Shown: positions 39,476-51,216, counted from the stretch's first letter. The stretch: DNA of 64,000 nucleotides from Liolophura sinensis (GCF_032854445.1 NC_088304.1:16157850-16221849), one strand, 5' to 3'. Translations and numbers: made by a program. Notes: generated from the sequence alone by a model not told the origin.

Positions 39476-40781
39476 ATGGGAGATTTTGATCCTAAACAGT
39501 TTGTTAATGCGCCCGATCAGGATGTTTTTGAGAGTTTAAAGAAGGAAGACTTGGTTAAGTTAGGGACATTTTTAGGTTTGTCCATAAAGTCTTCATGGAG
39601 GAAAAGAGATATGCAGCATACTTTGTTGAAACATTTAGTGGAGATAGGGAAGTTTGATAGTTCTGCATTATCTGATTATGAGTTCGAGGGTCAGTCTGAT
39701 GCCGAGCTTAAGTTTAAGCAGTTAGAGTTAGAAAAGTTGAGATTGGAGAAAGAGGAAAGAGAGGAAACATGAGAGAGAGAGGCAAGAAAAAGAGAGGGAA
39801 CATGAGATAGAGTTAGAAAAGTTGAAAATGCAGAGAGAGAGAGAGGAGAGAGAAATGCAAGAAAGAGAGAGGGAAAGAGAATTGGAGTTCCAAATGAAAA
39901 AGTTAGAGGTTGAGAGAGGTGAGAAACCGGGTCCTTCCGGTAGACAGGGTTCAGGATTTGATGTGACCAAATACATTCGGTTAGTTCCATCCTTTCAGGA
40001 AAAAGAGGTGGATAAGTATTTTCTGCATTTTGAGAAAATTGCAAATAGTTTGAAGTGGCCTAAAGAGTTCTGGACTATGTTATTACAGAGTGTGCTAATT
40101 GGAAAGGCCAGGGAAATTTACACTCAGTTAAGTGTAGAGAATGCTTCCAATTATGACTATGTGAAAGAGGTAATTTTGAAGGGTTATGAATTGGTGCCTG
40201 AAGCTTACCGCCAGAAATTTCGTAACTATGAAAAAGGTAGCGATCAGACATACGTTGAGTTTGGTCGAGCTAAGGAGCAGTTGTTTGATCGCTGGTGTAT
40301 AGCCAAGAAAATAGGCAAGGATTTTGAAAGTTTGCGTCAGCTTGTGCTGGTAGAAGAGTTCAAGCGTTGTATTCATAATGATGTAAAGGTGTTCGTTCAT
40401 GTGCAGAAGGCGAGTACACTTGAAGAGGCAGCCAGTTTAGCTGATGATTATTCCTTGACACATAAGGTTACATACACGGGTAAGCCATTTAATTCATTTA
40501 CACGTAGAAATACCCAGTCACATGCAACAGGTAGAGGTAGCTCTACACAGAAGAGTTCTACACCAGGCTCCAGTGGTTCTACAGCTCATGGTTCACGTAG
40601 TTCAGGTTGGAATGGTAGTCCTCGAAATAGGGTCACTTGTAATTTTTGCAAGCGGGTAGGTCACGTGATGAGTGAATGTTACACGTTGAAGAGGAGGCGG
40701 GAAGCTCAGAATGAGTCTAAGCCCAGAGGTCTTTGTGTTGCAATGCACAAAACATTGCCGGAAGTTACATCAGCAGTTTAA
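39476..40781 (+). mobile_element. gag region of the LTR element
   Basis: It contains a Glu/Arg/Lys-rich coiled-coil-like stretch, an alpha-helical capsid-like region (about 39960-40460) and a single zinc knuckle CNFCKRVGHVMSEC (about 40640-40680). It is a fossil and not an intact gene. The helical region resembles the gag type from which vertebrate SCAN domains are thought to derive; this is inference from pattern only. Confidence 0.7.
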
Positions 40782-40891
40782 AGCAGATCTGAGTTAGCTG
40801 ATATGGGATTGGATAAGATTCCCAAATGCTCTATGGATAGCTTCGCTCCGTTTATCAATTCTGGTTCAGTGTCGCTTAGAAGCGACATGTC

Positions 40892-42961
40892 TTGTGCTAC
40901 CCCTATAAAGATATTAAGGGATACTGGGCATCTCAGTCTCTGTTGTTGATGAATACTCTGCCCTTTTCTGAAGAGTCATACTCTGGGGTTCGTGCCCTTA
41001 TCAGAGGTGTAGAGTCTAGTGACTTTGTCAGTGTTCCCCTTCATGATATTTATTTGTCATCAGATTTGATATCTGGACCTGTCAGGGTAGGCATTAAGCC
41101 TTCATTACCTTTTGAGGGTATTCATTTGTTGTTGGGAAATGACTTGGCACATGATAAAGTTACTGTTGATCCCTTAATGGTTGATAAGCCTTCTCTGAAT
41201 TCAGTCACAGAGCCAGTTGAAAGCGAGATAGCGAATTTATATCCGTCCTGTGTTGTTACAAGAGCTATGTCTAGAAAAGTCAGTACAGACCAGGGTAGTA
41301 CTGTTGATTTGAGCGAGACTTTTCTCAACAACATGTTGGATGGAGATTCTTCCAAATTAGACAGCCAACAGGAAGTAGATACTAATTTTGTTAGTGGTGA
41401 TCAGCCATTTTGTAGGACTGAGTTGGTTGCTGAACAACACAATGATCCAAGTATTTCTTGCTTGTTTAATGATGCAGCTAAAGATGGTGAATCTTTACCT
41501 GACCCATGCTACTACTATGTCAAGTCTGGCATATTGATGCGGCAGTGGAGGCCTCCCGATGTTTCGTTGGAGGATGAATGGGCAGTTAAGCATCAGGTAG
41601 TTGTGCCCAAGTCTTATCGTAAAGACATACTGACTATAGCGCATGAAACGCCGTTAGCAGGTCATTTAGGTGTCAATAAGACCTATCATAAGATTCTCAG
41701 TCATTTTTATTGGCCAGGAATAAGGAAAGATGTTACTGAATTTTGCAGGTCTTGTCATGCATGTCAGTTAGTGGGGAAACCTAACCAGACTATCCCCAAG
41801 GCAGCCTTGAGGCCTATTCCTGCAATTGGTGAGCCATTCAGTAGAATCTTAATAGATTGTGTTGGTCCCCTACCTAAGACAAAGTCTGGAAATCAGTATA
41901 TGTTAACTATAATGTGTACTTCAACTCGTTTCCCTGAGGCAATTCCATTAAGGAATATTACTGCCAAGACTGTAATTAAGGCTTTAGTTAAGTTCTTCAC
42001 CATGTTTGGTCTGCCTAAGTCAGTACAGTCAGACCAGGGTTCAAATTTCATGTCTGGTGTGTTCCAACAAGTTATGCATGAGCTAGGTATTAGCCAGTAT
42101 AAGTCCTCAGCTTATCACCCACAAAGTCAAGGAGCACTAGAGAGATTCCATCAGACACTGAAAAGTATGATAAGAACTTACTGCTTTGAGACAGGGAAAG
42201 ATTGGGACGAGGGTGTACCTTTGTTAATGTTTGCTGTAAGAGAGTCTGTACAAGAGTCACTTGGATTTAGTCCATTTGAGCTTGTGTTTGGCCATACCGT
42301 GCGTGGCCCACTACAGTTGTTCAAGGAAAAGTTTGTGTCTGGTGATAGTGACAATGTTAACCTATTACAGTATGTGTCAAGTTTTTGTACTAAGCTCAAC
42401 AGAGTATGTGAGTTAGCCAGAGAGAATCTTACAGCTTCTCAGAAGAGTATGAAAACTAAGTATGACAAAGGGATAGTAAGACGTAGATTTGAAGTTGGTC
42501 AGAAGGTACTGGCCTTACTTCCAGTTAGTGGTAAGCCACTTGAAGCTCGTTATTTTGGACCTTATGTAGTAGACAAGAGGTTAAGTGATCTTAATTATAT
42601 TATTTTCACTCCTGATCGGCGCAAATCTAGACAACTTTGTCACATTAACATGTTAAAGCCATATGTAGACAGAGATAGCACTGATCTCAATATTGTACAT
42701 CCTAGTGGAGTTGCTACCTCTTGTTTTCCAGTGCCAAGTTTTAAGAGAGAATTAAAGCGTTTTTTGGGCATGGCAGGTTATTATCGTAAGTTCTGTAGGA
42801 ACTTTTCATTTGTTAGTGAGCCACTAACTCAGCCGTTAAAGAAAGGTGCTAAATTCTTGTGGTCCATTGAGTGTCAGAGATCTTTTGATAGATTAAAGGC
42901 CATGCTAAGCAGCGGCCCCATACTTGTAGCACCTGATTTTAATTTACCAGCTAGCTGTTGA
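40892..42961 (+). mobile_element. pol region of the LTR element (protease-like, integrase, RT/RNase H part)
   Basis: A long frame with, in order, retropepsin-like sequence, the integrase zinc-binding region (HETPLAGH ... CRSCHAC), the integrase core (LIDCVGPLPK, SVQSDQGSNF, GALERFHQTL), a GPY-type tail (RYFGPYVV) and a stretch typical of the RT/RNase H connection (FLGMAGYYRKF). The region is incomplete and does not represent a working polyprotein. Confidence 0.8.
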
Positions 42962-42974
42962 TGCTAGTGATATA

Positions 42975-43577
42975 TCACGTTTATTGGTGTTCGGATCTTC
43001 ATTATGATTATACAGTGTTGACTGTGTAGTTTGTTTAACACGCTGACCTCACCTGACCGACAAGGTCGTCAAGGACTCTTAACTGAAGTTTTCAGTTTTG
43101 CAAAGGACGTTCGTTCTGCCACAAGGTGACATTACTCTACGTCTGTGAACGGCTCGTTTGTGAGCTTCTGCGGGAGCTGTGACTGATCTAAAGTGGATTA
43201 TACCTCCATGCCTGTATTTACCCTGTGTTGTGCTCTGCGGGTGTGACGTCATTCAAAGGCTTGACTGTTCCAGTTCTGTGTAACCTGTGTACTGTGTTCG
43301 CGTTGGCTAACCTGGCGAAGTACCTGTCTGGGACAATTTGTGAATTGTGTGTTTATCCCATGGTCTTTACGTTGGATCTCCTGGAACACGTTCCTTGGGA
43401 TGCAAAGGTGAACTGGAAACTTTTAAAGACCGGTAATACTGATGTGTATGTTTTTTATGTTGTTGTTGTTGAACTGTCTGTAAAACTGTACGTCTCATCT
43501 TATATATAAAGCATTGTTTACATTGTAATATTGAGTCACTGAGTCTGTTTTCTGTTGCTGTTTTCAATACCGTAACA
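42975..43577 (+). repeat. 3' LTR, partial
   Basis: About 603 bp equal to the 3' portion of the 5' LTR, with about two differences by eye. It ends in CCGTAACA followed by the target duplication CTTC. Confidence 0.9.
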
Positions 43578-43759
43578 CTTCTGTTTGGGCTATTCTCTTA
43601 ACCATCATTTTTGGTATAAAAAGCTTTTCTCAGAAAGCTCGTGACATCCAGCAGTCTCTATCTCCTGCTCGCATTACCAGATGGCCACTTGCACAAAGCG
43701 ATCGTAGACTAACTTGATCGTAACTACCATGGCGACACATTTTAAAGACATATGTTGCC

Positions 43760-44665
43760 ATGATAGTCACAGTCAACTTAGGCTAAAATTGTTTTGTGCA
43801 TGGAGCCCCAGAGGACTCCTTCAGACATGCTATTAAGTGGAACAAGACTTACTGTACCGGCGTCCCTCAAGAAACAAACCCTTCAGTTATCTCATTAAGG
43901 TCGCCAAGGGATAGTTTAGACTACGAAAAATTTGCGCGAGAAAATCTGCTATCTCAACATTGATCAGGATAACGAAAACCGTGTGAACAGTTGTCTACAG
44001 AGCCAAACCAATGCTTCCTCGCAGAAGCCTGATCCCCTTATAAAGACGAACATGCCTAAAAATCCACGGAGCTGTGTAAGTTTTGACTGCTGTGGACCGT
44101 TTCCCTCCCCAGGGTTCAAACACAGGAGCATTACACCTTACTGGCCCAAAGCCAATGGCGAGGCTCAACGGTTTATGCGGACAATGTAGAAAGCTGTTCG
44201 TATTTTGTTTTCACAAGAAAATTAGTGGAAGACAGATCTAAACAGTTTTCTCTTGAATTATGGAGCCTCAACTTACTACAGAAACTTCCTCAGCAACTTT
44301 TCTCTTCATAAATATTAGACAGATAACCAGTGAAAGTCGTGAGTGGTCGATGAAATTAAGCTTTCATTTTCATGTTTCAGGAATGTTTAGTTTCCGCCAA
44401 CCTACATACGACGGGTCTCGGCCAACTCATTCCTCCTGCAGTGTCAGGCGGCCACATCTGAAGTCAGATCATTGTAAACATGAACAGAGGCTTACAACAC
44501 ATTGTCTCTTCCTTCCACAAAAACTTCCAATGCCAACATTGCACACGCTGAGCACAAAAATGAACAAGTCCATGACGACTAATGATTCTGCAGATATCGT
44601 ACATGTAGACCACAATTATGTAACGGTAAATATATACATTATTGTTTTATTTTTTATATTTTGAA
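43760..44665 (+). mobile_element. Old Gypsy-type integrase relic in right palindrome arm
   Basis: Inverted counterpart of 34090-34950. Near 44130-44190 it reads as an integrase-like signature (TPYWPKANGEAQRF). Decayed, with several breaks, and unrelated in age to the LTR element next to it. Confidence 0.4.
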
Positions 44666-44891
44666 AAGTATCCATCGATAATTATACTATTCTTCATTGT
44701 GTTTAAATGCAGAGTAATGATGAAAACGGGAGCTAACTCATGGCAAAGTGTAGCAGAAACAGTAGTCCATCATGCATCTGCCGAAGAATAACCCTGTAGG
44801 CTGACATCGCTCATGGCACTCTTCGTTTGACACGCATGCGCCTTCCAGTTTATCTACGCAACAGAAGATCAATCATATGTAGAGGTATGTT

Positions 44892-45437
44892 TTTATTTAT
44901 TTATTTATTTATTTGATTGGTGTTTTACGCCTTACTCAAGAATATTTCACTTATACGACGGCGGCCAGCATTATTGTGTTTGGAAACCGGGCAGAGCCCT
45001 GTGGAAACCCAAGACCATCCGCAGGTTGTTGCAAGACCTTCCCACGTGCGGGGGCCTCCGTGGCTCAGTCGGTTAAAGCGCTAGAGCAGCGTAATGACCC
45101 AGGAGTCTCTCACCAATGCGGTCGCTGTGAGTTCAAGTCCAGCTCATGCTGGCTTCCTCTCCGGCCGTACGTGGGAAGGTCTGTCAGCAACCTGCGGATG
45201 GTCGTGGGTTTCCCCCGGGCTCTGCCCGGTTTCCTCCCACCATAATGCTGGCCGCCGTCGTAGAAGTGAAATATTCTTGAGTACGGCGTAAAACACCAAT
45301 CAAAAAAAAAAAAAAAATCCCACGTGCGGCCAGAGAGGAAGCCAGGATGAGCTGGACTTACAGTGACCTCATTGGTGAGAGGCTCCTGGGTCATAACGCT
45401 GCGCTAGCGCGCTAATTAACTGAGCCACGGAGGCCCC
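44892..45437 (-). mobile_element. Meta-tailed SINE, interrupted by a second SINE
   Basis: A minus-strand SINE with a tRNA-like head at the right (GGGGGCCTCCGTGGCTCAGT in reverse) and an A/T-rich TTTATT tail at the left. AGGTAT repeats flank it (44883-44888, 45440-45445). The opposite palindrome arm, at about 33860-33875, has the empty site, so it inserted after the arms formed. Confidence 0.8.
45051..45317 (+). mobile_element. Full-length Meta-tailed SINE inside another SINE
   Basis: Starts GGGGCCTCCGTGGCTCAGTC (tRNA-like, A box), has GTTCAAGTCC as the B box, the conserved tail 'ccaccataatgctggccgccgtcgt', and ends in a run of about 16 A. A perfect 11-bp duplication, TCCCACGTGCG, flanks it (45040-45050, 45318-45328). 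It is in the opposite orientation to its host SINE and must be younger. Confidence 0.9.
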
Positions 45438-45606
45438 CAAGGTATATTTTTAAATAAATATTTATTTCGACTTGTTTGTATGCAGTATTTTCTTTATTTT
45501 TATTTCTTTGATAAGTTTTATTCCTCCTCTGTTCCTTATGTTTCTCATACCTGCTGTTAGTTCTAAATTGCCCCTCCCCACCAAAGATAGAACACTGCTA
45601 TGCGCA

Positions 45607-46720
45607 AATTTTTGGCAAATGACTGATGAACTTTCACATGGGTATGCTACAATACTGTCGTGGTTTGTTTGATTTAATGGGATTTTATTTCGTTATTTCA
45701 ATCATTTTAGATGGTATTTCGTTCTGGCAGATTAGTCGCCCTGCCGCATGTGAATAATTCGCTGGAATTCCTCTCCAAAGAGAGTACAAATTGGATTGTG
45801 TTTACTTTTTCAGCTGATGAAACGCGCAGAGTTATTATATCTCCCTGAACGAAGTTGGAGAGTTATACTGGAATTACCTTGTCTGTCCGTCTTATTTTTA
45901 TAATTACTCCCATTTAGAGCATAACAGTGCTTTCCCATGTATTCAGATTTTGTCCATGCAACTCTTCCTATAGTACCGGCACTGAACCTATTTCATTAAA
46001 CTTCATCTTCCCAATCATCTAAACTTGTACATGTTTAAGTTTAATTACAATCGGGTAATCCCTTTCACCGTCAGTTACTTAGCGCTATAAAGGATTCTCA
46101 TGTACACAGATTTTGTCCATGCAAGTCCTGCTAAAACGTTCTGTACATCATTTAAGATTATCTAAAGATCCATAAATGCTTAATAATAATAACAGTCTCA
46201 TTATTTTCATAGTTACCCCCATCTGGGTACATGGCGTGATAATGATTATAATGCATGCATTTAAATGGAATAAGCTAAAGACGTATTGCAAAGCTCAGTA
46301 TATTTCAGTATAAAGTATGTATATATTACTAGCTTATTATCCAGTTTTTCGGTTTACCCTTACATCTTCATCGTGTTGAATGAGTTACATTTTCATGATG
46401 TGATAGGAGGCGTCCACAAACAGCATTGTTTTAAGCAGAATTTCATGCAAAATGGTGGGGGATGGATGGCGGGGTTTTTTTTTTCGGAAATCCGGATTCT
46501 AGTTCGTCTTGTAATCAAAGAATGTTATGTCTTCTTGTCATAAATAAATCTTGACCGACGCCTTCTAGATGCATGTAACCAACTGTTCTTCAGGTAAAAA
46601 ATGGTGTGTTGTAGTGTTTGTTATTCTAACTGGGGTAGTCCTTGTACGAACATAACAGTTGATTTTAGTTACCTCTAAGAGTTGCAGCTGACATTGACAC
46701 TTGTAACACGAAGACTTTCG

Positions 46721-46801
<81 letters not shown>

Positions 46802-47120
46802 CCCACTTACTCTGAAAAGCAAATCTTTTCCCTGTCAAAAGCATACATCGGCATTGCTTCTGGTAGCACATTTTAAGTCCAAAGTGGCACTCGAAACTTG
46901 CACAGTCGTTCAAAACATCGCATGACATTTGACCTGGGGAAGAAACAAGACTTTACTTGTTCACCATTTTACAAATGTTACAATGTTAAAATGTACTGGA
47001 CAAGAAGCAATGTTGGCAGCCCGTAATCTTGGGTTATTTTTCAGCTCTTTAATCAGATCACTTGAGTTGCAGTGTTATATACATCCAAATCTTCTTTATG
47101 TCTTCCCTGGGCCATAAAAT
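45607..47120. other. Non-coding stretch outside the duplicated complex
   Basis: No gene is seen. It contains a long TA tract (46723-46799) and two diverged copies of a short 'cagattttgtccatgcaa' segment (about 45928-45990, 46095-46150). Confidence 0.5.
46723..46799. repeat. (TA)n microsatellite
   Basis: About 38 uninterrupted TA units; overlapping open frames of Tyr/Ile are artefacts. Confidence 0.95.
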
Positions 47121-47389
47121 TCATTTATTTATTTATTTGATTGGTGTTTTACGCCATACTCAAGAATATTTCACTTATACGACGGCGGCCAGCATTATGG
47201 TGGGTGGAAACCGGGCATAGCCCGGGGGAAACCCACGACCATCCGCAGGTTGCTGAGGGACCTTCCCACTTACGGCAGGAGAGGAAGCCAACATGACCTG
47301 GACTTGAACTCACAGCGACCGCATCGGTGAGAGACTCCTGGGTCATTAAGCTGCGCTAGCGCGCTAACCAAATGAGCCACGGAGGCCCC
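47121..47389 (-). mobile_element. Meta-tailed SINE
   Basis: Minus-strand full-length SINE: ATTT-repeat tail at the left, tRNA-like head (GAGCCACGGAGGCCCC in reverse) at the right. It is followed directly by a partial copy. Confidence 0.85.
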
Positions 47390-47393
47390 TATT

Positions 47394-47503
47394 ACACTTA
47401 TACGACGGCGGCCAACATTGTGGTGGGTGGAAACCGGGCACAACTCGGGGGAAACCCACGACCATCCGCAGGTTGCTGAGGGACCATCCCACATACGTGA
47501 GCC
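47394..47503 (-). mobile_element. Partial Meta-tailed SINE
   Basis: Middle part of the same SINE (ACGACGGCGGCCAACATTGT onward) without head or tail, adjoining the previous element. Possibly the remains of an older SINE into which the neighbour inserted. Confidence 0.75.
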
Positions 47504-49437
47504 ACTCAAATGTACGCACCACTTGCATCTCTTTTCACACTAAAACACGGTCACGGCCACTGCCTCGCAACGTGTGTACGAATATCTGCTTCGACGTCTA
47601 GATCCAATATAATATAGGTGTCTATGATATGTCTATGGTACCACTTTTTTTGAACGATTGTTCTCTAGCATGCTTCTATTTGGTTCCGTTTTATTCCCTA
47701 TGAGGCAAAAATTCTCAGTATTCTGATGAGCGGCCGAGTAATCATTCAGACATGGGTATTCACCTCGACTTAATACTCCCACGTGATCGCTACTTGCGAA
47801 GCACCGTAGACAGGTGACAAAAGCGACCATAATGGGCTTTCAATTTTTTTTTGTTCAGAGTGTCACCCGGCTATGGCGGTGGACAAATCTTGGAAGGATT
47901 ACGGAGAAGCAGTCCCCGTGATTGGTAAAACCACGGTGTTAAGGAAATTTTACCGGGTCGTCGTCAGAGACACCGGGTCAAGTTCAAAGGTTCTTAAATA
48001 CGGTTTTAAAAAACCAACACAATTTATATAAAGAAATGAAACAGAGAAGAATCTCACTTATCGTAATTTCTACTGCTAGGGTACAAAACTGTTTCCAATT
48101 TTAACATGAAAATGTCTCAATGAAATCAGTATGTGTTCTTAGAGTACATTCCCATTCAGCAAACAAGCCGGCTATATAGGGAAGCCCGCTAAGCCCGCTC
48201 ACACGAAGTACGAAACGATCGCACGATGCAACAACGAGATGCCATGACCCGTGATACGATCAACGATTTCATGATCGTACAAAACGATATGGCACGATGT
48301 TCACTTCACTGCGGGTTTGATGCCACATCAAGGCGAAGCAATGGTGCGATGATGGCCTTCACCCACTTCCACAGCCGAACCTTCCCTGAAATTCCTTGGA
48401 AGTGAAGTTCCGTACTCTATCTACAGATATGAAGCCAATTACCGTTCCTTAGTTTCTTTTCCCTCAAAGCCACTTTCTGTGACAAACATTCATGCTTTGT
48501 GTACATACCCTCACTCCAACAGAGGCCTACCGCCACGACGATCAACATCAAAACTTTGAGCATTTTGCAAAAATGTTGTCAAATGTCGAAACAGACTTGG
48601 AGTAATATCGACTGAAATGGCAGCTCGACTTGGTGCACGTGCAGTCACTTGTGTTTGAAGCGAGCTTGTGAAGATAGCATCTGGTTTGGAGACAACCCAT
48701 GACACGTGGCCTATTTATACGTCTGTAGCTTGAAATCGTGTTAGATAATTATTGTATATGCACTCTAATGTATATGTACTATATTTATTTATTTGATAAA
48801 CACCATACTGATGAATGTTTCACGTTATACCATGACAATCAGTTTGATGCGGGGAGGGGTGGGGGGAAGGCCGGGGAAAGGTAGTAAACAAGAGTGGTTT
48901 GTATAAATTACCAGCCTCATGCAACATACTTAACTGTGGCATTTCAATTGCAGATATTTGCACCATCTTACTGGCCGATCTTCAGCGAATGTTAGACAGC
49001 TCGAATGGTCACACGAGCGTCGTTGACCGCTTATCGTCAGTGACCCCATGCACCAGGCAGTTTAGTTTTGTTTTACCTGTGCTAGTGTAGACTCAGTGAA
49101 ACATTATAAAGTTGGCATGACGTCTCATCCTGTCAAATATACTATCAAACATTGTACCAATGAAAACAAAGGACTCCATCATAAACACAAAATTGACTTA
49201 TGATAAATTGCGGGAATATATTTACCAATACCGATCTAGACGTCAAATCAGACAACATTCGTGTACCAGTTGCCAACTAAAATGGGCCAATGCCGCAGTG
49301 CCAATTCACAAAACAACCTCCAACGTTCAGATAGACATTCGGACCAGTCCTAATGTCAGAATTGACTGTAGCAATAAGTTGTTCGGCAAGGAGTTGTTCT
49401 TCTCGCCGTACACTTTTTCATGGTCATTAATGACATC
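47504..49437. other. Stretch without recognised gene
   Basis: AT-rich, with short frames only. Around 48180-48310 the sequence is unusually rich in ACGAT motifs. The end near 50070-50105 carries an inverted, imperfect match to the start near 48190 (ctcacacgaagtacgaaacgat vs ttcacacgatgcgat), so a decayed DNA transposon is possible. No transposase is recognised. Confidence 0.3.
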
Positions 49438-49447
49438 AGGTGCGATT

Positions 49448-49721
49448 AATTTATTTATTTATTTATTTGATTGGTGTTTTATGCCGTACTCAAGAATATT
49501 TCACTTATACGACGGCGGCCAGCATTATGGTGGGAGGAAACCGGGCACAGCCCAGGGGAAACCCACAACCATCCGCAGGTTACTGCCAGACCTTCCGACT
49601 TACGGCAGGACAGGAGGCCAGCATAAGCTGGACTTGACCTCACAGCGACCGCATTGGTGAGAGGCTCCTGGGTCATTACGCTGCTCTAGCGCGCTAACCG
49701 ACTGAGCCACGGAGGCCCCTT
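49448..49721 (-). mobile_element. Meta-tailed SINE, 10-bp target duplication
   Basis: Full-length minus-strand SINE with perfect flanking AGGTGCGATT (49438-49447, 49722-49731). The overlapping 166-codon plus-strand frame runs into the SINE and is not a gene. Confidence 0.9.
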
Positions 49722-50415
49722 AGGTGCGATTGTGTTCGGTTTTAACCACTCAAATTTGGTCTTAGCCACACTTCGCCGAATCTATAATGGGATCACCTTG
49801 TTTTTTTGTATTCGTCCACTACACGTTTGAATCACAAGTTGTTTCGAAATGATTTGATATAATGGTGCCAGGTGTAAGCTAGATTGAGGATGGCAAATAT
49901 CCCAGTATGGATACACAATGTTGACTGGTACAGCAATCAAGACGAATTGGACTAGATGAACGAAATTAGAACAAGCGCTGATTCATGCGATTATATATAT
50001 CGTTCAACAAATAGCATCATGATGCACAGGCTTACCCTGTTTTCATTCCACTTGTCGAATTCGCCGAGGTCACATAGCAGATCGCATCGTGTGAACGCAG
50101 CTTTATACTTTCAATACTGATTGCTACTTTGGTTTAATGCGTTGGTGCACGTTGTTTTAGGATTTGTTTCGTGGTTTTTGGTTTAACTGATGAGTGTGTA
50201 TTTTGATTAGTTTTTGGGATATAAGAGTTTTTACTTTATTACGTTTTTCGTTGATGAGTGTTTCCTTCGAAAATGTACATACCATGGAGATGAATCCATG
50301 TGTTATTCTTGACCAAGCGCGAGCTTGTTTGTAGCAAGAGTGTTTCTGTCTGGAAGGGGCCGTACGTTTATTTCCCAGCGGTATGTTTGTTTGAGACCGT
50401 GAATGTTTCTTTGGC

Positions 50416-50709
50416 AAGTATATGCTTGCCTGAAAGAGGTGAATCCAGTTGACCTTCAGATGCGTGTTTGTATGGTATGTGTGCGTGTTCGGGACAATGC
50501 ATGTTTCTTTGACAAGTACATGCTTGCCTGGAAGAGGTAAATCGAGCTGATCTGCAGATGCGTGTTTGTAAGGCCTTTGCGCGTGTTCGGGACAGTGCAC
50601 GTGTGTTTGGCAAGAATGTGCTTGCCCGGAGGTAAATAATGCTGACCGATAGGTGCGTGTTTGTTTGGCGGGTGTGCGTGTTTGCGACAATGCATGTGGT
50701 TTTATAGAT
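50416..50709. repeat. 98-bp minisatellite, three units
   Basis: Units start AAG(T/A)ATGTGCTTGCC-like at 50416, 50514 and 50612, giving a period of exactly 98. Because 98 is not a multiple of three, all three minus-strand frames see the same stop-free sequence in turn. This yields overlapping frames of 79-192 codons that are unlikely to be genes. Confidence 0.8.
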
Positions 50710-50721
50710 GTACGATTTTTT

Positions 50722-50885
50722 TTGACGCAGCACAATGACCCAGGAACTATTCAACAATGCGGTCGTTGTGATTCCATCTCAAACGCGGGAAGGTCTGTCA
50801 ACAACCTGCGGATGGTTTCCCCATCATAACGCTGACCGCTGTATAAGTGAAATATTCTTGAGTACGCCGTGAAACAAAAATTAAG
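50722..50885 (+). mobile_element. Decayed partial SINE
   Basis: Retains '..caatgcggtcgttgtgattc', 'aaggtctgtcaacaacctgcggatgg' and 'gtgaaatattcttgagtac' with internal gaps. The head is missing. Confidence 0.7.
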
Positions 50886-51216
50886 TACAAAAATAAATAA
50901 CATCCGCGAGTTGCGTAATAAAGTATGTCGTGTGATATAACAAAGCCAACACCAACTTTTTGTAATGAAAATAACCGGTAGTGTAATAAACAAATTTACG
51001 TCTTATGTAATACCATGCATTATATCATGCATGCATATGCTTATTCATGTGTTTGAGAGAATTTATAGATATATATTCTGTGAGTTACTTCAAACTGGAA
51101 AGGTGACAGTTCCAACTGGTAACATTAGTCCTTCCGTAAGTTTCTTTCGGACATTGAAGCATAGAGCTGTGCGCCCACAACAAGTCGCTTTCAACATTTA
51201 CTTCACTCCGTCAGAA

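Larger units (their letters stand above)
38346..43577 (+). mobile_element. Young Gypsy-type LTR element, Gmr1-like pol order, incomplete
   Basis: A Ty3/Gypsy-type element of 5.2 kb flanked by the 4-bp duplication CTTC (38342-38345, 43578-43581). Parts in order are the 5' LTR (38346-39347), a tRNA-Pro-type primer site (39353-39369), a gag region (39476-40781) ending in a CX2CX4HX4C zinc knuckle, a retropepsin-like region, an integrase with zinc-binding and core domains (about 41600-42350), a GPY-type integrase tail (about 42550-42670), reverse transcriptase/RNase H-related sequence (about 42730-42955) and a partial 3' LTR (42975-43577). Integrase upstream of RT/RNase H is the order known from Gmr1-like Gypsy elements. 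The element is broken: pol is incomplete and there are at least three breaks. The LTRs differ at about two sites over 603 bp, so the insertion is recent. Confidence 0.85.
37087..45606 (-). repeat. Right arm of giant palindrome, split by two insertions
   Basis: Reverse complement of 33708-36575. It is interrupted by the LTR element (38346-43577 plus its target duplication) and by nested SINEs (44892-45437). The uninterrupted left arm preserves both empty sites. Homology stops near 45606, which marks the right edge of the whole duplicated complex. Confidence 0.85.

Noticed and set aside
46682-46928. Tyr/Ile repeat 'proteins' on both strands
   Set aside because: They are translations of a TA microsatellite.
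49160-49660. 166-codon plus-strand frame
   Set aside because: Its second half is a SINE read in antisense, and the first half has no recognisable domain.
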